A stretch of 64,000 bases of DNA from contig NZ_BHVX01000016.1 of assembly GCF_003851545.1 (NCBI RefSeq), positions 43,424-107,423 on the forward strand, given 5' to 3'. Positions 1 through 9,315 of this stretch are shown here, in pieces (positions within the stretch are counted from its first letter, which is position 1; each line of letters begins with the position of its first letter). The notes beneath the pieces are model-generated. The model searched no databases, was not told the DNA's origin, and saw only the letters and a program-made list of their open reading frames with translations. A program made the translations under genes and the position numbers. Source of the DNA: Ralstonia sp. SET104 (GTDB lineage: Bacteria; Pseudomonadota; Gammaproteobacteria; Burkholderiales; Burkholderiaceae).

Positions 1-876
1 AACACCGGCATCCTGGTTTGCCCGACAGCCAAGCTCAAGAATTGGCTCGCCACGCTGTCCAACGACAACGCGCAGGGCGAGTACTACCTGACCGACGTGA
101 TTGAACGCGCCGCCGCCGAAGGTGTGCCCATCACGTCTGCGCACCCGCTGGCCGAGTGGGAAACGCTGGGCGTGAACAGCAAGGTGCAACTGGCCGAGCT
201 GGAGCGCATTCACCAGCGCAACCTCGCGCAGCAACTGCTGGAAGACGGCGTCACGCTGATCGACCCGGCGCGCATCGACGTGCGCGGCAAGCTCACGTGC
301 GGCCGCGACGTGGTGATCGACGTCAACTGCATCTTCGAAGGCAGCGTCACGCTGGCCGACGGCGTGCGCATCGGTGCGAATGCGGTGATCCGCGATGCGG
401 CCATCGAAGCCGGTGCCGAGATCCTGCCGTTCTGCCATATCGAACAAGCCAAGGTGGGTGCCGACTCGCGCATCGGCCCGTACGCGCGCTTGCGCCCGGG
501 CACCGAACTGGCTGAAGACGTGCACATCGGCAACTTTGTCGAGGTGAAGAACAGCCAGATCGCGGCCCACAGCAAGGCCAATCACCTGGCCTATGTGGGC
601 GATGCCACGGTCGGCTCGCGCGTGAACATCGGCGCGGGCACCATCACCTGCAACTACGATGGCGCGAACAAGTTCCGCACCATCATCGAAGACGACGCCT
701 TCATCGGCTCTGATACGCAGCTCGTGGCGCCAGTGCGCGTGGGCAAGGGCGCGACGCTGGGCGCCGGCACCACCCTGACCAAGGACGCGCCGGAGGGCAT
801 GCTGACGGTTTCGCGCGCGCGTCAGACCACCATTCAAAATTGGCAGCGCCCGGTCAAGCAGAAGAAGGAAGGCTGA
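1..876 (+). CDS. glmU: GlmU, bifunctional GlcNAc-1-phosphate uridyltransferase / GlcN-1-P acetyltransferase (3' part)
   Basis: The reading frame is open from the first base of the window, so the start lies upstream. The visible part begins [15 protein letters not shown], the end of the uridyltransferase domain, followed by the left-handed beta-helix acetyltransferase domain with hexapeptide-like repeats ([43 protein letters not shown]). The protein makes UDP-N-acetylglucosamine from glucosamine-1-phosphate in the cytoplasm for peptidoglycan and LPS. It is followed at 115 bp by glmS, the enzyme that starts the same pathway; glmU-glmS adjacency is common in proteobacteria. The N-terminal pyrophosphorylase domain is mostly outside the window. 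Confidence 0.97.
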   Translation, partial: NTGILVCPTAKLKNWLATLSNDNAQGEYYLTDVIERAAAEGVPITSAHPLAEWETLGVNSKVQLAELERIHQRNLAQQLLEDGVTLIDPARIDVRGKLTCGRDVVIDVNCIFEGSVTLADGVRIGANAVIRDAAIEAGAEILPFCHIEQAKVGADSRIGPYARLRPGTELAEDVHIGNFVEVKNSQIAAHSKANHLAYVGDATVGSRVNIGAGTITCNYDGANKFRTIIEDDAFIGSDTQLVAPVRVGKGATLGAGTTLTKDAPEGMLTVSRARQTTIQNWQRPVKQKKEG

Positions 877-991
877 CAGGCTTTCTCCTGCGCCAAACAG
901 CGGATGCCGCTTCGGCACACGAGCATCGATACTGAATTACCGAGTGCGGCGCACATTGACAGTGCCGCCCACCCCAACTGGAGAAATCAAC

Positions 992-2830
992 ATGTGCGGT
1001 ATCGTTGGCGCGGTTTCCACGCGCAATATCGTTCCCGTCCTGATCGAAGGCCTGCGCCGCCTGGAATACCGCGGCTATGACTCGTGCGGCGTGGCCGTGC
1101 AGCGCGATGGCCAGCTTGAGCGCGCGCGCACCGTGTCGCGCGTGGCGGATTTGGATACCCAGGCACAGACGAGCCACCTGGACGGCGCTATCGGCATTGC
1201 CCACACACGCTGGGCCACGCACGGCCGGCCGGACACGGTGAATGCCCACCCGCACTTCTCGGGCGACACCATCGCCCTGGTGCACAACGGCATCATCGAA
1301 AACTACGAAGCGCTGCGCGAAGAGCTCAAGGCCGTCGGCTACGGCTTTGAATCGCAGACCGACACCGAAGTCGTCGCACACCTGATCCACCAGGCCTACA
1401 CGTATCCGAGCAGCGCCACGCGCGGCGACCTGTTTGCCTCAGTGCGTGCGTCCGTCAAGCGCCTGCACGGCGCCTACGCGATTGCCGTGTTCGCGCGCGA
1501 CAACCCCGACGTGGTGGTCGGCGCGCGCGCAGGCTCCCCGCTGGTGGTGGCGATTGGCGAGAACGAATCGTTCCTCGCCTCCGATGCGCTGGCCGTGGCC
1601 GGCACCGCCAGCCGCATGGCCTATCTGGAAGAAGGCGACGTGGTGGAACTCACCCGCGACGGCTTCACCGTGGCTGACGCACACGACAAGATCGTCGAGC
1701 GTGAAGTGAAGGAAGTCGGCACCTACGCCGCCGCCGTGGAACTTGGGCCGTTCCGCCACTTCATGCAGAGGGAAATCTTCGAACAGCCGCGCGCGCTGGG
1801 CGACACGCTCGAAGGCGTGCAGGGTTTCGGCCCCGACCTGTTCGGCCCCGAAGCGGCCCAGGTGCTGCCCAAGGTGGACAGCGTGCTGATCCTGGCCTGC
1901 GGCACGAGCTATTACTCGGGCTGTACGGCCAAGTACTGGCTGGAGTCGGTCGCCAAGATCCCGACCCAGGTGGAGGTGGCCAGCGAATACCGCTACCGCG
2001 AGACGGTGCCCAATCCGAACGCGCTGGTCGTCGTGATCTCTCAATCGGGCGAAACCGCTGACACGCTGGCCGCGCTGCGCCACGCGCGCGAACTGGGCCA
2101 CACGCATACGCTGGCCATCTGCAACGTGGCGACCAGCGCCATGGTGCGTGAGACGCAGCTCAAGTTCCTCACGCGTGCCGGTACCGAGATCGGTGTGGCC
2201 TCCACCAAGGCGTTCACGACGCAGTTGGCGGCGCTGTACATGCTGGCGCTGACGTTTGCCAAGCTGCGCGGCCATCTGAACGCCGATCAGGAAGAAGACG
2301 CGCTGCGCCACTTGCGCCACCTGCCCTCTGCGCTGAACGCCGTGCTGGCGCTGGAGCCGCAGATCATCGCGTGGTCGGAAGAGTTCGCTCGCCGCGAGAA
2401 CGCGCTGTTCCTGGGCCGTGGTCTGCACTACCCCATCGCCCTGGAGGGCGCGCTCAAGCTCAAGGAAATCTCGTACATCCATGCCGAGGCCTACCCGGCC
2501 GGCGAGCTCAAGCACGGCCCGCTGGCGTTGGTGACAGACGAGATGCCGGTCGTGACGGTGGCCCCGAACGACGCGCTGCTCGAAAAGCTCAAGTCCAACA
2601 TCCAGGAAGTGCGCGCGCGCGGTGGCAAGCTGTACGTGTTTGCCGATGCCGATACGCACATCCAGTCGAGCGACGGCATTCAGGTGATCCGCATGCCCGA
2701 GCACTACGGGCAGCTTTCGCCGATCCTGCACGTGGTGCCGCTGCAGTTGCTGGCGTATCACACCGCCCTGGCGCGCGGCACGGACGTAGATAAGCCGCGC
2801 AACCTGGCTAAATCCGTGACGGTGGAATAA
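992..2830 (+). CDS. glmS: GlmS, glutamine--fructose-6-phosphate aminotransferase (isomerizing)
   Basis: A 612-residue protein starting MCGIVGAV, where Cys2 becomes the N-terminal nucleophile of the glutaminase domain after Met removal. This fixes the start at 992; an upstream in-frame codon at 944 would bury that cysteine. A GGAG ribosome site precedes the ATG. The N-terminal half is the class-II amidotransferase domain ([19 protein letters not shown]) and the C-terminal half has two SIS sugar-isomerase domains ([38 protein letters not shown]). It converts fructose-6-phosphate and glutamine to glucosamine-6-phosphate. Length is close to the E. coli enzyme. No glmS ribozyme is expected or seen. 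Confidence 0.98.
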   Translation: MCGIVGAVSTRNIVPVLIEGLRRLEYRGYDSCGVAVQRDGQLERARTVSRVADLDTQAQTSHLDGAIGIAHTRWATHGRPDTVNAHPHFSGDTIALVHNGIIENYEALREELKAVGYGFESQTDTEVVAHLIHQAYTYPSSATRGDLFASVRASVKRLHGAYAIAVFARDNPDVVVGARAGSPLVVAIGENESFLASDALAVAGTASRMAYLEEGDVVELTRDGFTVADAHDKIVEREVKEVGTYAAAVELGPFRHFMQREIFEQPRALGDTLEGVQGFGPDLFGPEAAQVLPKVDSVLILACGTSYYSGCTAKYWLESVAKIPTQVEVASEYRYRETVPNPNALVVVISQSGETADTLAALRHARELGHTHTLAICNVATSAMVRETQLKFLTRAGTEIGVASTKAFTTQLAALYMLALTFAKLRGHLNADQEEDALRHLRHLPSALNAVLALEPQIIAWSEEFARRENALFLGRGLHYPIALEGALKLKEISYIHAEAYPAGELKHGPLALVTDEMPVVTVAPNDALLEKLKSNIQEVRARGGKLYVFADADTHIQSSDGIQVIRMPEHYGQLSPILHVVPLQLLAYHTALARGTDVDKPRNLAKSVTVE

Positions 2831-2850
2831 GCGCAGCACTGCTTGTTATG

Positions 2851-2879
2851 AAAAAGCCGCTGTTGACAGCGGCTTTTTT
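2851..2879 (+). terminator. Rho-independent terminator after glmS
   Basis: A 9-10 bp GC-rich stem (AGCCGCTG / CAGCGGCT) with a four-base loop TTGA, flanked by an A-run and a T-run, 20 bp after the glmS stop codon. The A-run on the 5' side could let it work in both directions. Confidence 0.9.
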
Positions 2880-3087
2880 GTGTCTGGCGATGGCACAAGC
2901 TGTCTTGCCCGGCATTTCGCATGGCACGTCAATCGCGCGCAGGTAGCCGCTTAACCTGTGCAGGTTTCGCGGGGTCATTACATCTCGGGGGGATCTGATT
3001 CACGCGGGGTTGGCTTGGATCAAAGAACCGGCGGCCGTACCGGCGGCATAGTCGGCGCCGTGTCCACGGTGTCCGTAAGGAGCCCCC

Positions 3088-3852
3088 ATGAATGCCCCCG
3101 ACAATGTCCCCGGTGTCACCCGGCATAGCCTGCTTGAGGACGTGCTCGCCATCGTTACCGGTACGCTTTTCGTGTCGCTCGGCATCACGCTGTTCAAGCA
3201 GGGCGGTTTGCTGTCAGGCGGGACGGCCGGCTTGGCCTTTCTGATCCACTACGCCACATCGCTGCCCTTTGGTGTGGTGTTCTTCACCATCAATCTGCCG
3301 TTCTATTACCTGGCTGTGCGGCACATGGGATGGCGCTTCACGCTCAAGACGTTCTGTGCGGTGGCGCTGGTGTCGTGGCTGAGCGAGGTGCACGCGTATT
3401 TCGTACAGCTGGGGTCGCTCAATCCGCTGTATGCGGGCGTCATTGGAGGCACGTTGATGGGCGTGGGCTTCATCGTCCTATTTCGGCACCAGGCCAGCCT
3501 GGGCGGTGTCAACATCGTCGCGCTGTATCTGCAGGACAAGTGCGGCATTCGCGCTGGCAAGCTGCAGATGGCGGTGGATGTGGGCATCGTGCTGGCCTCG
3601 CTGGTCGTGATCAGCCCGATGGCGCTGGCGGCCTCGCTGGTGGGGGCTGTGGCGCTCAACCTCAGCATTGCGTTGAACCATCGGCCTGGTCGCTACCTGG
3701 CCACGCAGACTTCTTGTACAGGCGCTGCCGATACAGTGCGCCATGCGCAATCCGACCTCGACGTTCGCACGCGCGAGGCCGAACTTCGGACCTGCGGCAT
3801 GGCCGCCGTATTGCCCCCTGACGCGGAGGAGGCCGAATCCAGCGAGAGTTGA
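3088..3852 (+). CDS. YitT family integral membrane protein
   Basis: A 254-residue protein with about five hydrophobic segments in the first 190 residues, in the arrangement of YitT/DUF161 membrane proteins (GTLFVSLGITLFKQGGLLSGGTAGLAF near the start, GGTLMGVGFIVLFRHQASLGGVN in the middle). The transported substrate is not known for this family. An AGGAGCCCCC-type ribosome site lies before the ATG. The last ~60 residues form a hydrophilic, acidic tail (ending PDAEEAESSES), longer than I expect for the family. It converges with fapF, 39 bp away, with no obvious terminator between them. Confidence 0.75.
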   Translation: MNAPDNVPGVTRHSLLEDVLAIVTGTLFVSLGITLFKQGGLLSGGTAGLAFLIHYATSLPFGVVFFTINLPFYYLAVRHMGWRFTLKTFCAVALVSWLSEVHAYFVQLGSLNPLYAGVIGGTLMGVGFIVLFRHQASLGGVNIVALYLQDKCGIRAGKLQMAVDVGIVLASLVVISPMALAASLVGAVALNLSIALNHRPGRYLATQTSCTGAADTVRHAQSDLDVRTREAELRTCGMAAVLPPDAEEAESSES

Positions 3853-3891
3853 ACGCCGGGTAGTTGTCCTGCGGCTGCACCGGCGCTCGGG

Positions 3892-5208
3892 CTACCACGT
3901 GTACGGGAAGCGCAGCGAGAACACATAGTTCGGGGCGTCTGGCGTTAGGCCCATTGCTAAAGTGGCACTGATCGACAGGTTCTTGGTCAGCACATGACTG
4001 ATGCCAAAAGTCATCGTACCCACGTTGGTTTTGCTGCCCACCACCGATTGCTGGGCGCCGCCATCTGGCGTAATGCGCGTATTGCCCGATACGGCCGTGC
4101 TATACGCCATCGTAAGCGCCGTGCGGTCGTTGAGCGCCAGGGCCAGGCCGCCGCCAAGGGTGATGGTGTCGCCAAGCTTGACCTTGCCAGGCTGCACCAC
4201 GCCAGCAGTTGAAGAGATGTCACCGAACGAGCGCGGCAGGTAGTACGTGTAGCTCGCATTGGCAAACAGAACGACCGGGTCATAGGTCTTCAGGAACGAG
4301 AAGCCCAGCGTGCCGCTCCACACGCCATTGCCGGTGGGCAATTGCTGCTCGACGATGAGGTTGTTGTTATTGGCGTCGGGCTGAATCAGTTTGATGCCGA
4401 AGGGCGAGCGTCCAGTCGGCGCACGTACGCGGAAGCTGCCCACGATATCAGGCCAGTCAGCCGATTCCTTGACCAGTTGATAGTAGAGACCGGCACTCAC
4501 ATCGCCTAGACCGGCGGAGGATTTGTCGGCCTCGCTCACCGTGCTGGATGCACCTCCCGCTCCGCCGCTGAAGAACGTACTGGAGCGGTACACAGTTGGC
4601 ACAGTGAAATCTGCGCTCAGGCGATCGCTGAAGCCATAGCGGCCGGTGACGTCAAACGTTGTCACGTTGGCCTTGGTCTGGACCAGGTTGATTTGCCCCA
4701 GGAAGATGGCATCCAGGGCCAAAAAGCCGGAGAGCGCCAGATTGCGGCGGTCGTAGTAGCTGTAGCTGATGCCTGTGTCGAGCGTGAAACGTCGCTCGAA
4801 AAGCGGCGCGTGCTCCGACTGGAAAACGAGGTCTTTGCTCTGGATGCGCGGCTTTTCGTTCGGGTCGGTTCTTCCCGCGGGCGTGCTTTCGGAGGCTGGC
4901 GCGGTGCCGTTGGTCGATTGCGCAAGCAGTGCGCCTGAGGGTTGTGCTGTCGAAGTGCCCGCGCCTGCCGTTGCCGCTGCCGTACTGCCGCTCGAACCGC
5001 TTACCCCACGCCCTCGCACACGCACGAGTTCCAGGTCTGAGACGCGCTCCTCAAGCGCCTGGATGACCTTTTGTTGCCGCTCGATGATGCGTGACAACCT
5101 GGCCAGCCGAGCGTCGAATGACTCATCTCCCGTTTGCGCCCAGGCCGCTGCTGGAAGCAACGACCAACATGCCACTGCCCACGCCACTGCGGTGCGCCGG
5201 TGTTCCAT
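3892..5208 (-). CDS. fapF: FapF-like outer-membrane pore for amyloid secretion
   Basis: A 438-residue protein with a signal peptide (cleavage likely after AWA at residue ~24), then a heptad-rich coiled-coil segment (about residues 31-62, FDARLARLSRIIERQQ), a Gly/Ser/Ala/Thr-rich linker to ~110, and a C-terminal beta-barrel of alternating aromatic strands ending FSLRFPYTW. This order (coiled coil, linker, barrel) is that of FapF, the trimeric outer-membrane channel that exports Fap subunits. It is the last gene of the putative operon, 131 bp after fapE. The start at 5208 is preceded by GGGGGGAAAC; an upstream in-frame codon would add 20 residues before the signal peptide. Without the context it could be read as a generic phenol-type transporter porin. 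Confidence 0.72.
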   Translation of the reverse strand: MEHRRTAVAWAVACWSLLPAAAWAQTGDESFDARLARLSRIIERQQKVIQALEERVSDLELVRVRGRGVSGSSGSTAAATAGAGTSTAQPSGALLAQSTNGTAPASESTPAGRTDPNEKPRIQSKDLVFQSEHAPLFERRFTLDTGISYSYYDRRNLALSGFLALDAIFLGQINLVQTKANVTTFDVTGRYGFSDRLSADFTVPTVYRSSTFFSGGAGGASSTVSEADKSSAGLGDVSAGLYYQLVKESADWPDIVGSFRVRAPTGRSPFGIKLIQPDANNNNLIVEQQLPTGNGVWSGTLGFSFLKTYDPVVLFANASYTYYLPRSFGDISSTAGVVQPGKVKLGDTITLGGGLALALNDRTALTMAYSTAVSGNTRITPDGGAQQSVVGSKTNVGTMTFGISHVLTKNLSISATLAMGLTPDAPNYVFSLRFPYTW

Positions 5209-5339
5209 GTTTCCCCCCGGAAAGCTAGGTTGAGACTGAAGCGTCTCGGTAGCGGCGCGCGAGCTCAATTGCTGCGCGCCATTGCTCTATACCTGTCTTG
5301 TATTGCGCTACGTTGTTTTCGGGCCATCTTGATGCCGGG

Positions 5340-6143
5340 CTACCGCCGCAAGCCCGCAACCGATTGCAATGCCTGCGCCACCCCAATCTGCGCCAATTGC
5401 TGGCGCGACATCGTCTGTACTTGCAACTGAATCGACAACTGATTGGCAATCACTTGCGCGTTGCCTGCCATCTGGGCCACCTGCATGACGCTCCCCGCCG
5501 CCCCTGCCGTACCCGGCGTCACGGCCTGAGAGGCCACGCCCATTGGGCTGGTGACGGCAACTTGCACGCCGCCCAGGCCCGCTTGAGCCTGAGCGACAAA
5601 ACCGTTCTGCGCCGCCATCGCTGAAGCGCTGCCAGAAGGCAGTGTAGGCAACGATGCGGTTTGTATCGAGATGGATGTGCTATTGCTGGCCAGATTGTTG
5701 GCACCTGCTACCTGGGTCACCTGGCCGACACCGTTCACCTGGACACCGATACCGCCCGACACGCTCGCGGCTGGGGTCACTCCGGAAAGTGAGCCCGCAC
5801 CCATCTGCACCGACGCTTGCGTGTTTGCAGCGGCGTTCGGGCGATGGCCGGCCAGGTCGGTGGCCAGCAGCCGAGCTTGTGCCGACGCCTGCCCGGCCTC
5901 ATTGCGCCAGTGCGTGGCCATTTCGACCATGAATCCGCTGACCACGCTGGCCCCCAGGTACTTGCCTCGTTGCTGCGCCAGTTCATCATCTCCGGCGAGT
6001 TCCACGACGGTGCCGGAATGGAACAGCGCTGCACTGTCATGGGCGTCAGTCGCGTCAAATGTGCCAGGCAGTGCAGCACCCGCGCCTGCACACCAGCCGG
6101 CGCACGCCAGGGGCACAATCCATGCGAGTGTTTTGGTTTTCAT
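5340..6143 (-). CDS. fapE: FapE-like secreted protein of the amyloid operon
   Basis: A 267-residue protein with a signal peptide (MKTKTLAWIVPLACAGWCAG..., cut near GAGA-ALP). The mature part is rich in Ala, Gly, Ser, Val and Gln, with a stretch GVQVNGVGQVTQVAGANNLASN that resembles the VTQVAGxxN pattern I associate with FapE and fimbrial-tip-like minor subunits. It overlaps fapD by one base (TGATG), so the two are co-translated. In Pseudomonas FapE is a minor extracellular component of the fibre. The identification rests mainly on position and composition. Confidence 0.6.
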   Translation of the reverse strand: MKTKTLAWIVPLACAGWCAGAGAALPGTFDATDAHDSAALFHSGTVVELAGDDELAQQRGKYLGASVVSGFMVEMATHWRNEAGQASAQARLLATDLAGHRPNAAANTQASVQMGAGSLSGVTPAASVSGGIGVQVNGVGQVTQVAGANNLASNSTSISIQTASLPTLPSGSASAMAAQNGFVAQAQAGLGGVQVAVTSPMGVASQAVTPGTAGAAGSVMQVAQMAGNAQVIANQLSIQLQVQTMSRQQLAQIGVAQALQSVAGLRR

Positions 6144-6859
6144 CAGAACAAGTCCCAGCGGGCAGGCCCGAACTCCATCTGGATGGGCAGAGCGCCTCCC
6201 CCGAACGCTGCGTTCTCACGCGCGCGCAGAGAGGGTGCGTTGGTCTGCAGCAATCCGGAGTCAGCCTGCACCGATTTCTCGCCGACGATTGCGAATACGA
6301 GGCCATTCCATGCAGGCGCGAATTCCCATTCCTGCATGATGCGATTGCCTAGAGCCGGGTCGGCGATGAACACTCGTCCCTGGGCAGCGCGTTTGACGAC
6401 CACAAAATGTTGGTACCCGTTCAAGTTCAGCAAAACAATCACCGGAATCGCGAGGTCGCGAAGGGCCGTCATGTCGACCCGGTAGCCACGGCCTCGAAAG
6501 TTCAGTGTTTGCACGTAGTTGCGCATGTCGAGCATGGAGAACCCTTGCTCGGCGACCTGCTTTGGGTCGCTCACCTTCATCATGTCAGTGATGATGTTGC
6601 GCTCATCGATGTCTATGCCGTAGCCGTAGCGCAGTAGCGTGCCGACTGCAGCGGCACCACAACTGAAATCCTGCTGCTGGCGCATCACGTTGCGATAGCG
6701 CAGCTCCGCCATGCTCTTCACCGGCTTTCTCAGTGGCATCTCGTTATCAGCGCGCAGGTCGATTGCACCGTCTTCCGCGCAAGCCACCGGCCCGGTCCAC
6801 ATGCAGCCGCAGACCAGGCACAGTCCGACGACACCCTTCGATAGCGGCACCGCTCGCAT
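6143..6859 (-). CDS. fapD: FapD-like C39-family cysteine peptidase
   Basis: A 238-residue protein with an N-terminal signal sequence (MRAVPLSKGVVGLCLVCGCM...) followed by a peptidase C39 domain. The expected triad is visible: Cys67 in QQDFSCGAAA, His151 in NGYQHFVVV and Asp167 in VFIADPAL. C39 domains normally cut leader peptides at double-Gly sites in ABC exporters; here the domain stands alone and is exported, as in FapD, which is needed for Fap fibre export. The start at 6859 has a GGAGGGGAG ribosome site; an upstream start at 6892 would add 11 residues ahead of the signal peptide. It lies between fapC and fapE. Confidence 0.8.
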   Translation of the reverse strand: MRAVPLSKGVVGLCLVCGCMWTGPVACAEDGAIDLRADNEMPLRKPVKSMAELRYRNVMRQQQDFSCGAAAVGTLLRYGYGIDIDERNIITDMMKVSDPKQVAEQGFSMLDMRNYVQTLNFRGRGYRVDMTALRDLAIPVIVLLNLNGYQHFVVVKRAAQGRVFIADPALGNRIMQEWEFAPAWNGLVFAIVGEKSVQADSGLLQTNAPSLRARENAAFGGGALPIQMEFGPARWDLF

Positions 6860-6924
6860 GGCTCCCCTCCCTGGTGTTGGCCCAGCCCGCATCGCTTGTG
6901 GCGACGGGGCCGGGCTGACACGAC

Positions 6925-7704
6925 TCAGTTCGCAGCCTTGGCCGTGGCGATGGCCAGACCGTTGTGTTGCAGGTTGCCCGCGCCGGCAGCGATGTTCACG
7001 CCAATGTTGCCCATGGCGTTCATCAGTGCGGAACCGCTCAACGATGCAACGTTGGTCGGGTCGCAGCCGTTCAGTCGCAGCGAGTTGTTATCTGCGGCCT
7101 GCTTGTTGTAGTCCGTGGCCTTGGCGATGTGGCCCGAGCTGTTGGTGGAAGCCGCCATGCCGTTTTCTTGCAGGTTGCCCGCGCCGGCAGCGATGTTCAC
7201 GCCAATGGTGCCCTTGGCGCCTTTGAGTGCGTTACCGCTGAGCGACGCCATATTGACAGCGTTGCCGATAGCGAGCGACTCACCCGGGTCCGACTGGTTG
7301 TTAAAGACCTGGGCGGAAGCGAACACCTTGCCGGCATCCACCGCCGCCAGCGCAACATCGTTGGATTGGGCGTTGCCTGCACCGGCCGCCACGTTCAGGC
7401 CCACTGCACCCTGGGCGCCCTGCAGAGCCTGGTCGTTGACGGTGGCCTTGTTGTCACCGCGCCGGAGGTCGACGCTGTTGTTGCTGCTGCTTTGCGTGGA
7501 ATCCACCACGGCGGACGACTCTGACGAGAACGGAATCCGCCCGAGTGCCAGGCCATAGCCCTGCACGTGGATGTCGTTGCTGATTTCGGTCACGTTGCTG
7601 ATGACCGCGCCGGAAGAGCGCGGACCATCGTCACGGTCGTGGGCATAGGCGGCACCTGTGGCAAGCAGGGCCAGTACGGCAATGGCAGTCAGTTTGGCTT
7701 TCAT
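6925..7704 (-). CDS. fapC: FapC-like major amyloid subunit with three imperfect repeats
   Basis: A 259-residue protein with a Sec signal (MKAKLTAIAVLALLATGAAYA). Three ~30-residue repeats lie at residues 91-120, 157-186 and 224-253, each built on ALxxAxGxxGxNxAAGAGNxQxN (for example GNIGVNIAAGAGNLQHNGLA), separated by linkers of about 37 residues. Three repeats with linkers, rich in Asn, Gln, Gly and Ala and poor in aromatic residues, is the architecture of FapC, the main fibre subunit. The last repeat reaches the C-terminus. It has a single cysteine (Cys214 in NGCDP). The start at 7704 is chosen because the signal peptide begins there. Confidence 0.75.
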   Translation of the reverse strand: MKAKLTAIAVLALLATGAAYAHDRDDGPRSSGAVISNVTEISNDIHVQGYGLALGRIPFSSESSAVVDSTQSSSNNSVDLRRGDNKATVNDQALQGAQGAVGLNVAAGAGNAQSNDVALAAVDAGKVFASAQVFNNQSDPGESLAIGNAVNMASLSGNALKGAKGTIGVNIAAGAGNLQENGMAASTNSSGHIAKATDYNKQAADNNSLRLNGCDPTNVASLSGSALMNAMGNIGVNIAAGAGNLQHNGLAIATAKAAN

Positions 7705-7732
7705 GGTGAAAATCTCCCTTCCGTTATCGCTG

Positions 7733-8344
7733 TTAAAAAAGAGTGCCCGCCGGGGGACGGAGCACAAAAGTGTTGGACGTGACATTCCCCGTTCCAGCCG
7801 TCTGGTTCACCTGCACGACGCCGGAGGTATTGCGCAACGCGGTCGATGCAATCGATGCGTCTTGCCGTCCCTCCGTTGCCGGTGAGGTGTCCTGACGACG
7901 ACCCTGTTGTGCCGCTACGCCTGACAGTGCGTTGTCAGCGAGTGGCTCGATATGACGGACCTGCTTTTGCATAACGGAAACGTTGGGTGCAATCGCTGCA
8001 ACGTTGACCTGTGCATTAGCGGTACCGCTGGTCTGGTTGATGGAAACGATTCCCGACGCGCTGTTGAAGGCGGCGCCGGACATCTGGCTCGCAGCAGAAA
8101 GCCCCGCTTGCGCAGAGCCGACGCTCTGCAACGACACCACGTTTGCCTGGTCGGTCGAGAGGGTTGCGACGTTCGCCTGTGCGTGACTCGTGCCCGCTGC
8201 CTGATTCACAGAGATGCGGCCTGCGGTGTGCTGTGCGAACTCGCCATCCATCACGGCTGACGGTGACAGACCCTGCGCCCAGACTGTCCCTGCAAGCAGC
8301 GTGGCAAAGGCAACCAAGGCGTGGCGTGCGCCGAAGCTCCTCAT
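7733..8344 (-). CDS. fapB: FapB-like minor amyloid subunit / nucleator
   Basis: A 203-residue protein with a signal peptide (cut near VWA-QGL, residue 23) and three short repeats at about 36-63, 92-119 and 168-196 with the pattern I/V-x-V/I-N-Q-x-x-G-T-x-x-x-x-x-N (ISVNQAAGTSHAQAN, VSINQTSGTANAQVN, VQVNQTAGTGNVTSN). In Pseudomonas FapB is the minor, FapC-like subunit that nucleates polymerisation. No cysteine is present. The gene overlaps fapA by four bases (ATGA), so it is translationally coupled to it, and it stops 28 bp before fapC. Confidence 0.68.
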   Translation of the reverse strand: MRSFGARHALVAFATLLAGTVWAQGLSPSAVMDGEFAQHTAGRISVNQAAGTSHAQANVATLSTDQANVVSLQSVGSAQAGLSAASQMSGAAFNSASGIVSINQTSGTANAQVNVAAIAPNVSVMQKQVRHIEPLADNALSGVAAQQGRRQDTSPATEGRQDASIASTALRNTSGVVQVNQTAGTGNVTSNTFVLRPPAGTLF

Positions 8345-8838
8345 GGCTGACCTCCACGGGACAAGGGCATCAGCGCTCCGCTGATTTGGGATGCGATTCC
8401 GGCGGTGGCTTGTACCACTTGGCCACCCACGCCGGCCACCGCAGCACCGCCTGTTGCCGTCCCGGTCGCCAGCGCGCCAGGCCCCGGCTGCAGTCCGCCC
8501 AGCGATGCAGGGACGGGGCGTTGCAACCCGGAGAGCGAACTACCGGCGGAGGCGTGCGACGTGCTGAGCTCTCCGTCGGAGAGCGCAGACATCACAGAGC
8601 CGATGGATCCGTTGAATGCGCGCGTAGGAAACGGACTGATGGCCGTTCGTACGGGCAGGGACTCGGTCGGGACACCGCGATACGCGACGCGCGGCGTGAC
8701 GTCACGCTGCACGACGATGTCGCCGTCTTCAGCGAGCGCCGATGCGCTGGCGAACAGGGCCATAAGGCCTGCGACCAGTATGTTTTGGACAATCGTCGAC
8801 CCGCGCCGAGCACGGCACTGCAAGGTGGCTGTTGACAT
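8341..8838 (-). CDS. fapA: FapA-like first protein of the amyloid operon
   Basis: A 165-residue protein with a long N-terminal signal sequence (hydrophobic core around residues 17-36, NILVAGLMALFASASALA). The mature part is of low complexity, with Ser/Ala/Gly-rich stretches and a glycine-rich C-terminal third. FapA in Pseudomonas is a periplasmic chaperone-like protein that influences fibre composition. Sequence evidence for FapA itself is weak; the call follows from its place as first gene, the four-base overlap with fapB, and the rest of the operon. A GGGAGGGGAGAG ribosome site precedes the ATG. Confidence 0.55.
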   Translation of the reverse strand: MSTATLQCRARRGSTIVQNILVAGLMALFASASALAEDGDIVVQRDVTPRVAYRGVPTESLPVRTAISPFPTRAFNGSIGSVMSALSDGELSTSHASAGSSLSGLQRPVPASLGGLQPGPGALATGTATGGAAVAGVGGQVVQATAGIASQISGALMPLSRGGQP

Positions 8839-8865
8839 GACTCTCCCCTCCCGGGCGGTGAGCAG

Positions 8866-8881
8866 AGCGACATCCGTGCCA
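8866..8881 (-). promoter_or_regulatory. Candidate sigma-54 (-24/-12) promoter for the fap operon
   Basis: On the minus strand the sequence TGGCACGGATGTCGCT matches the sigma-54 consensus TGGCACGNNNNTTGCW with one mismatch (TCGC for TTGC). The invariant GG and GC doublets are exactly ten bases apart. Transcription would start roughly 18 bases upstream of the fapA ATG, just ahead of its strong ribosome site. The enhancer-binding activator is not identified. Confidence 0.55.
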
Positions 8882-9315
8882 TGGCGATTAAACGTCTGTT
8901 TCTACGGAAGATTCCGGCGGCTCAAGACACATTGCGGTGCTTCTGCGAGCGAATTTTGTGTCAGGGCTGAAACAGGTGGGTCATCGAACAGCGTGTATCG
9001 CTGCGCCCCACGCCGCGATGGATGGCGCCGACATGCGTATTGCACATGGTCGGCTAGTAGTCGCTCACACCGACGCGATGCCCCAAGCTACCCGGCAGGA
9101 TTGGAGCGTTCGTGCGTTCAGGGGATGGGCAAGCCACGGCTTCACTATGTGCATAGCAATGCGCCTGTGATGTGCTGTGACGCTGTCCAGTACGCTGTTT
9201 CAAGACGGCAACACGTTGTCTTTCCGGCCTCTACACAGGGCGTTTAAAGCGGGGGCAGCGCGCATGGCGCTTGTATGCTGCCGGGACTTTGATTCCACCC
9301 TGCGGAGGCTGCCCC
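8882..9315. other. Long intergenic region upstream of fapA
   Basis: About 430 bp between the candidate fap promoter and the DUF1145 gene, with no convincing coding sequence on either strand. If the sigma-54 promoter is real, enhancer sites for its activator would be expected here. I see no strong palindrome or direct repeat. Confidence 0.5.

Noticed and set aside
1439..2839. A 466-codon minus-strand frame opposite glmS
   Set aside because: Shadow of glmS; Arg/His/Gln-rich low-information translation.
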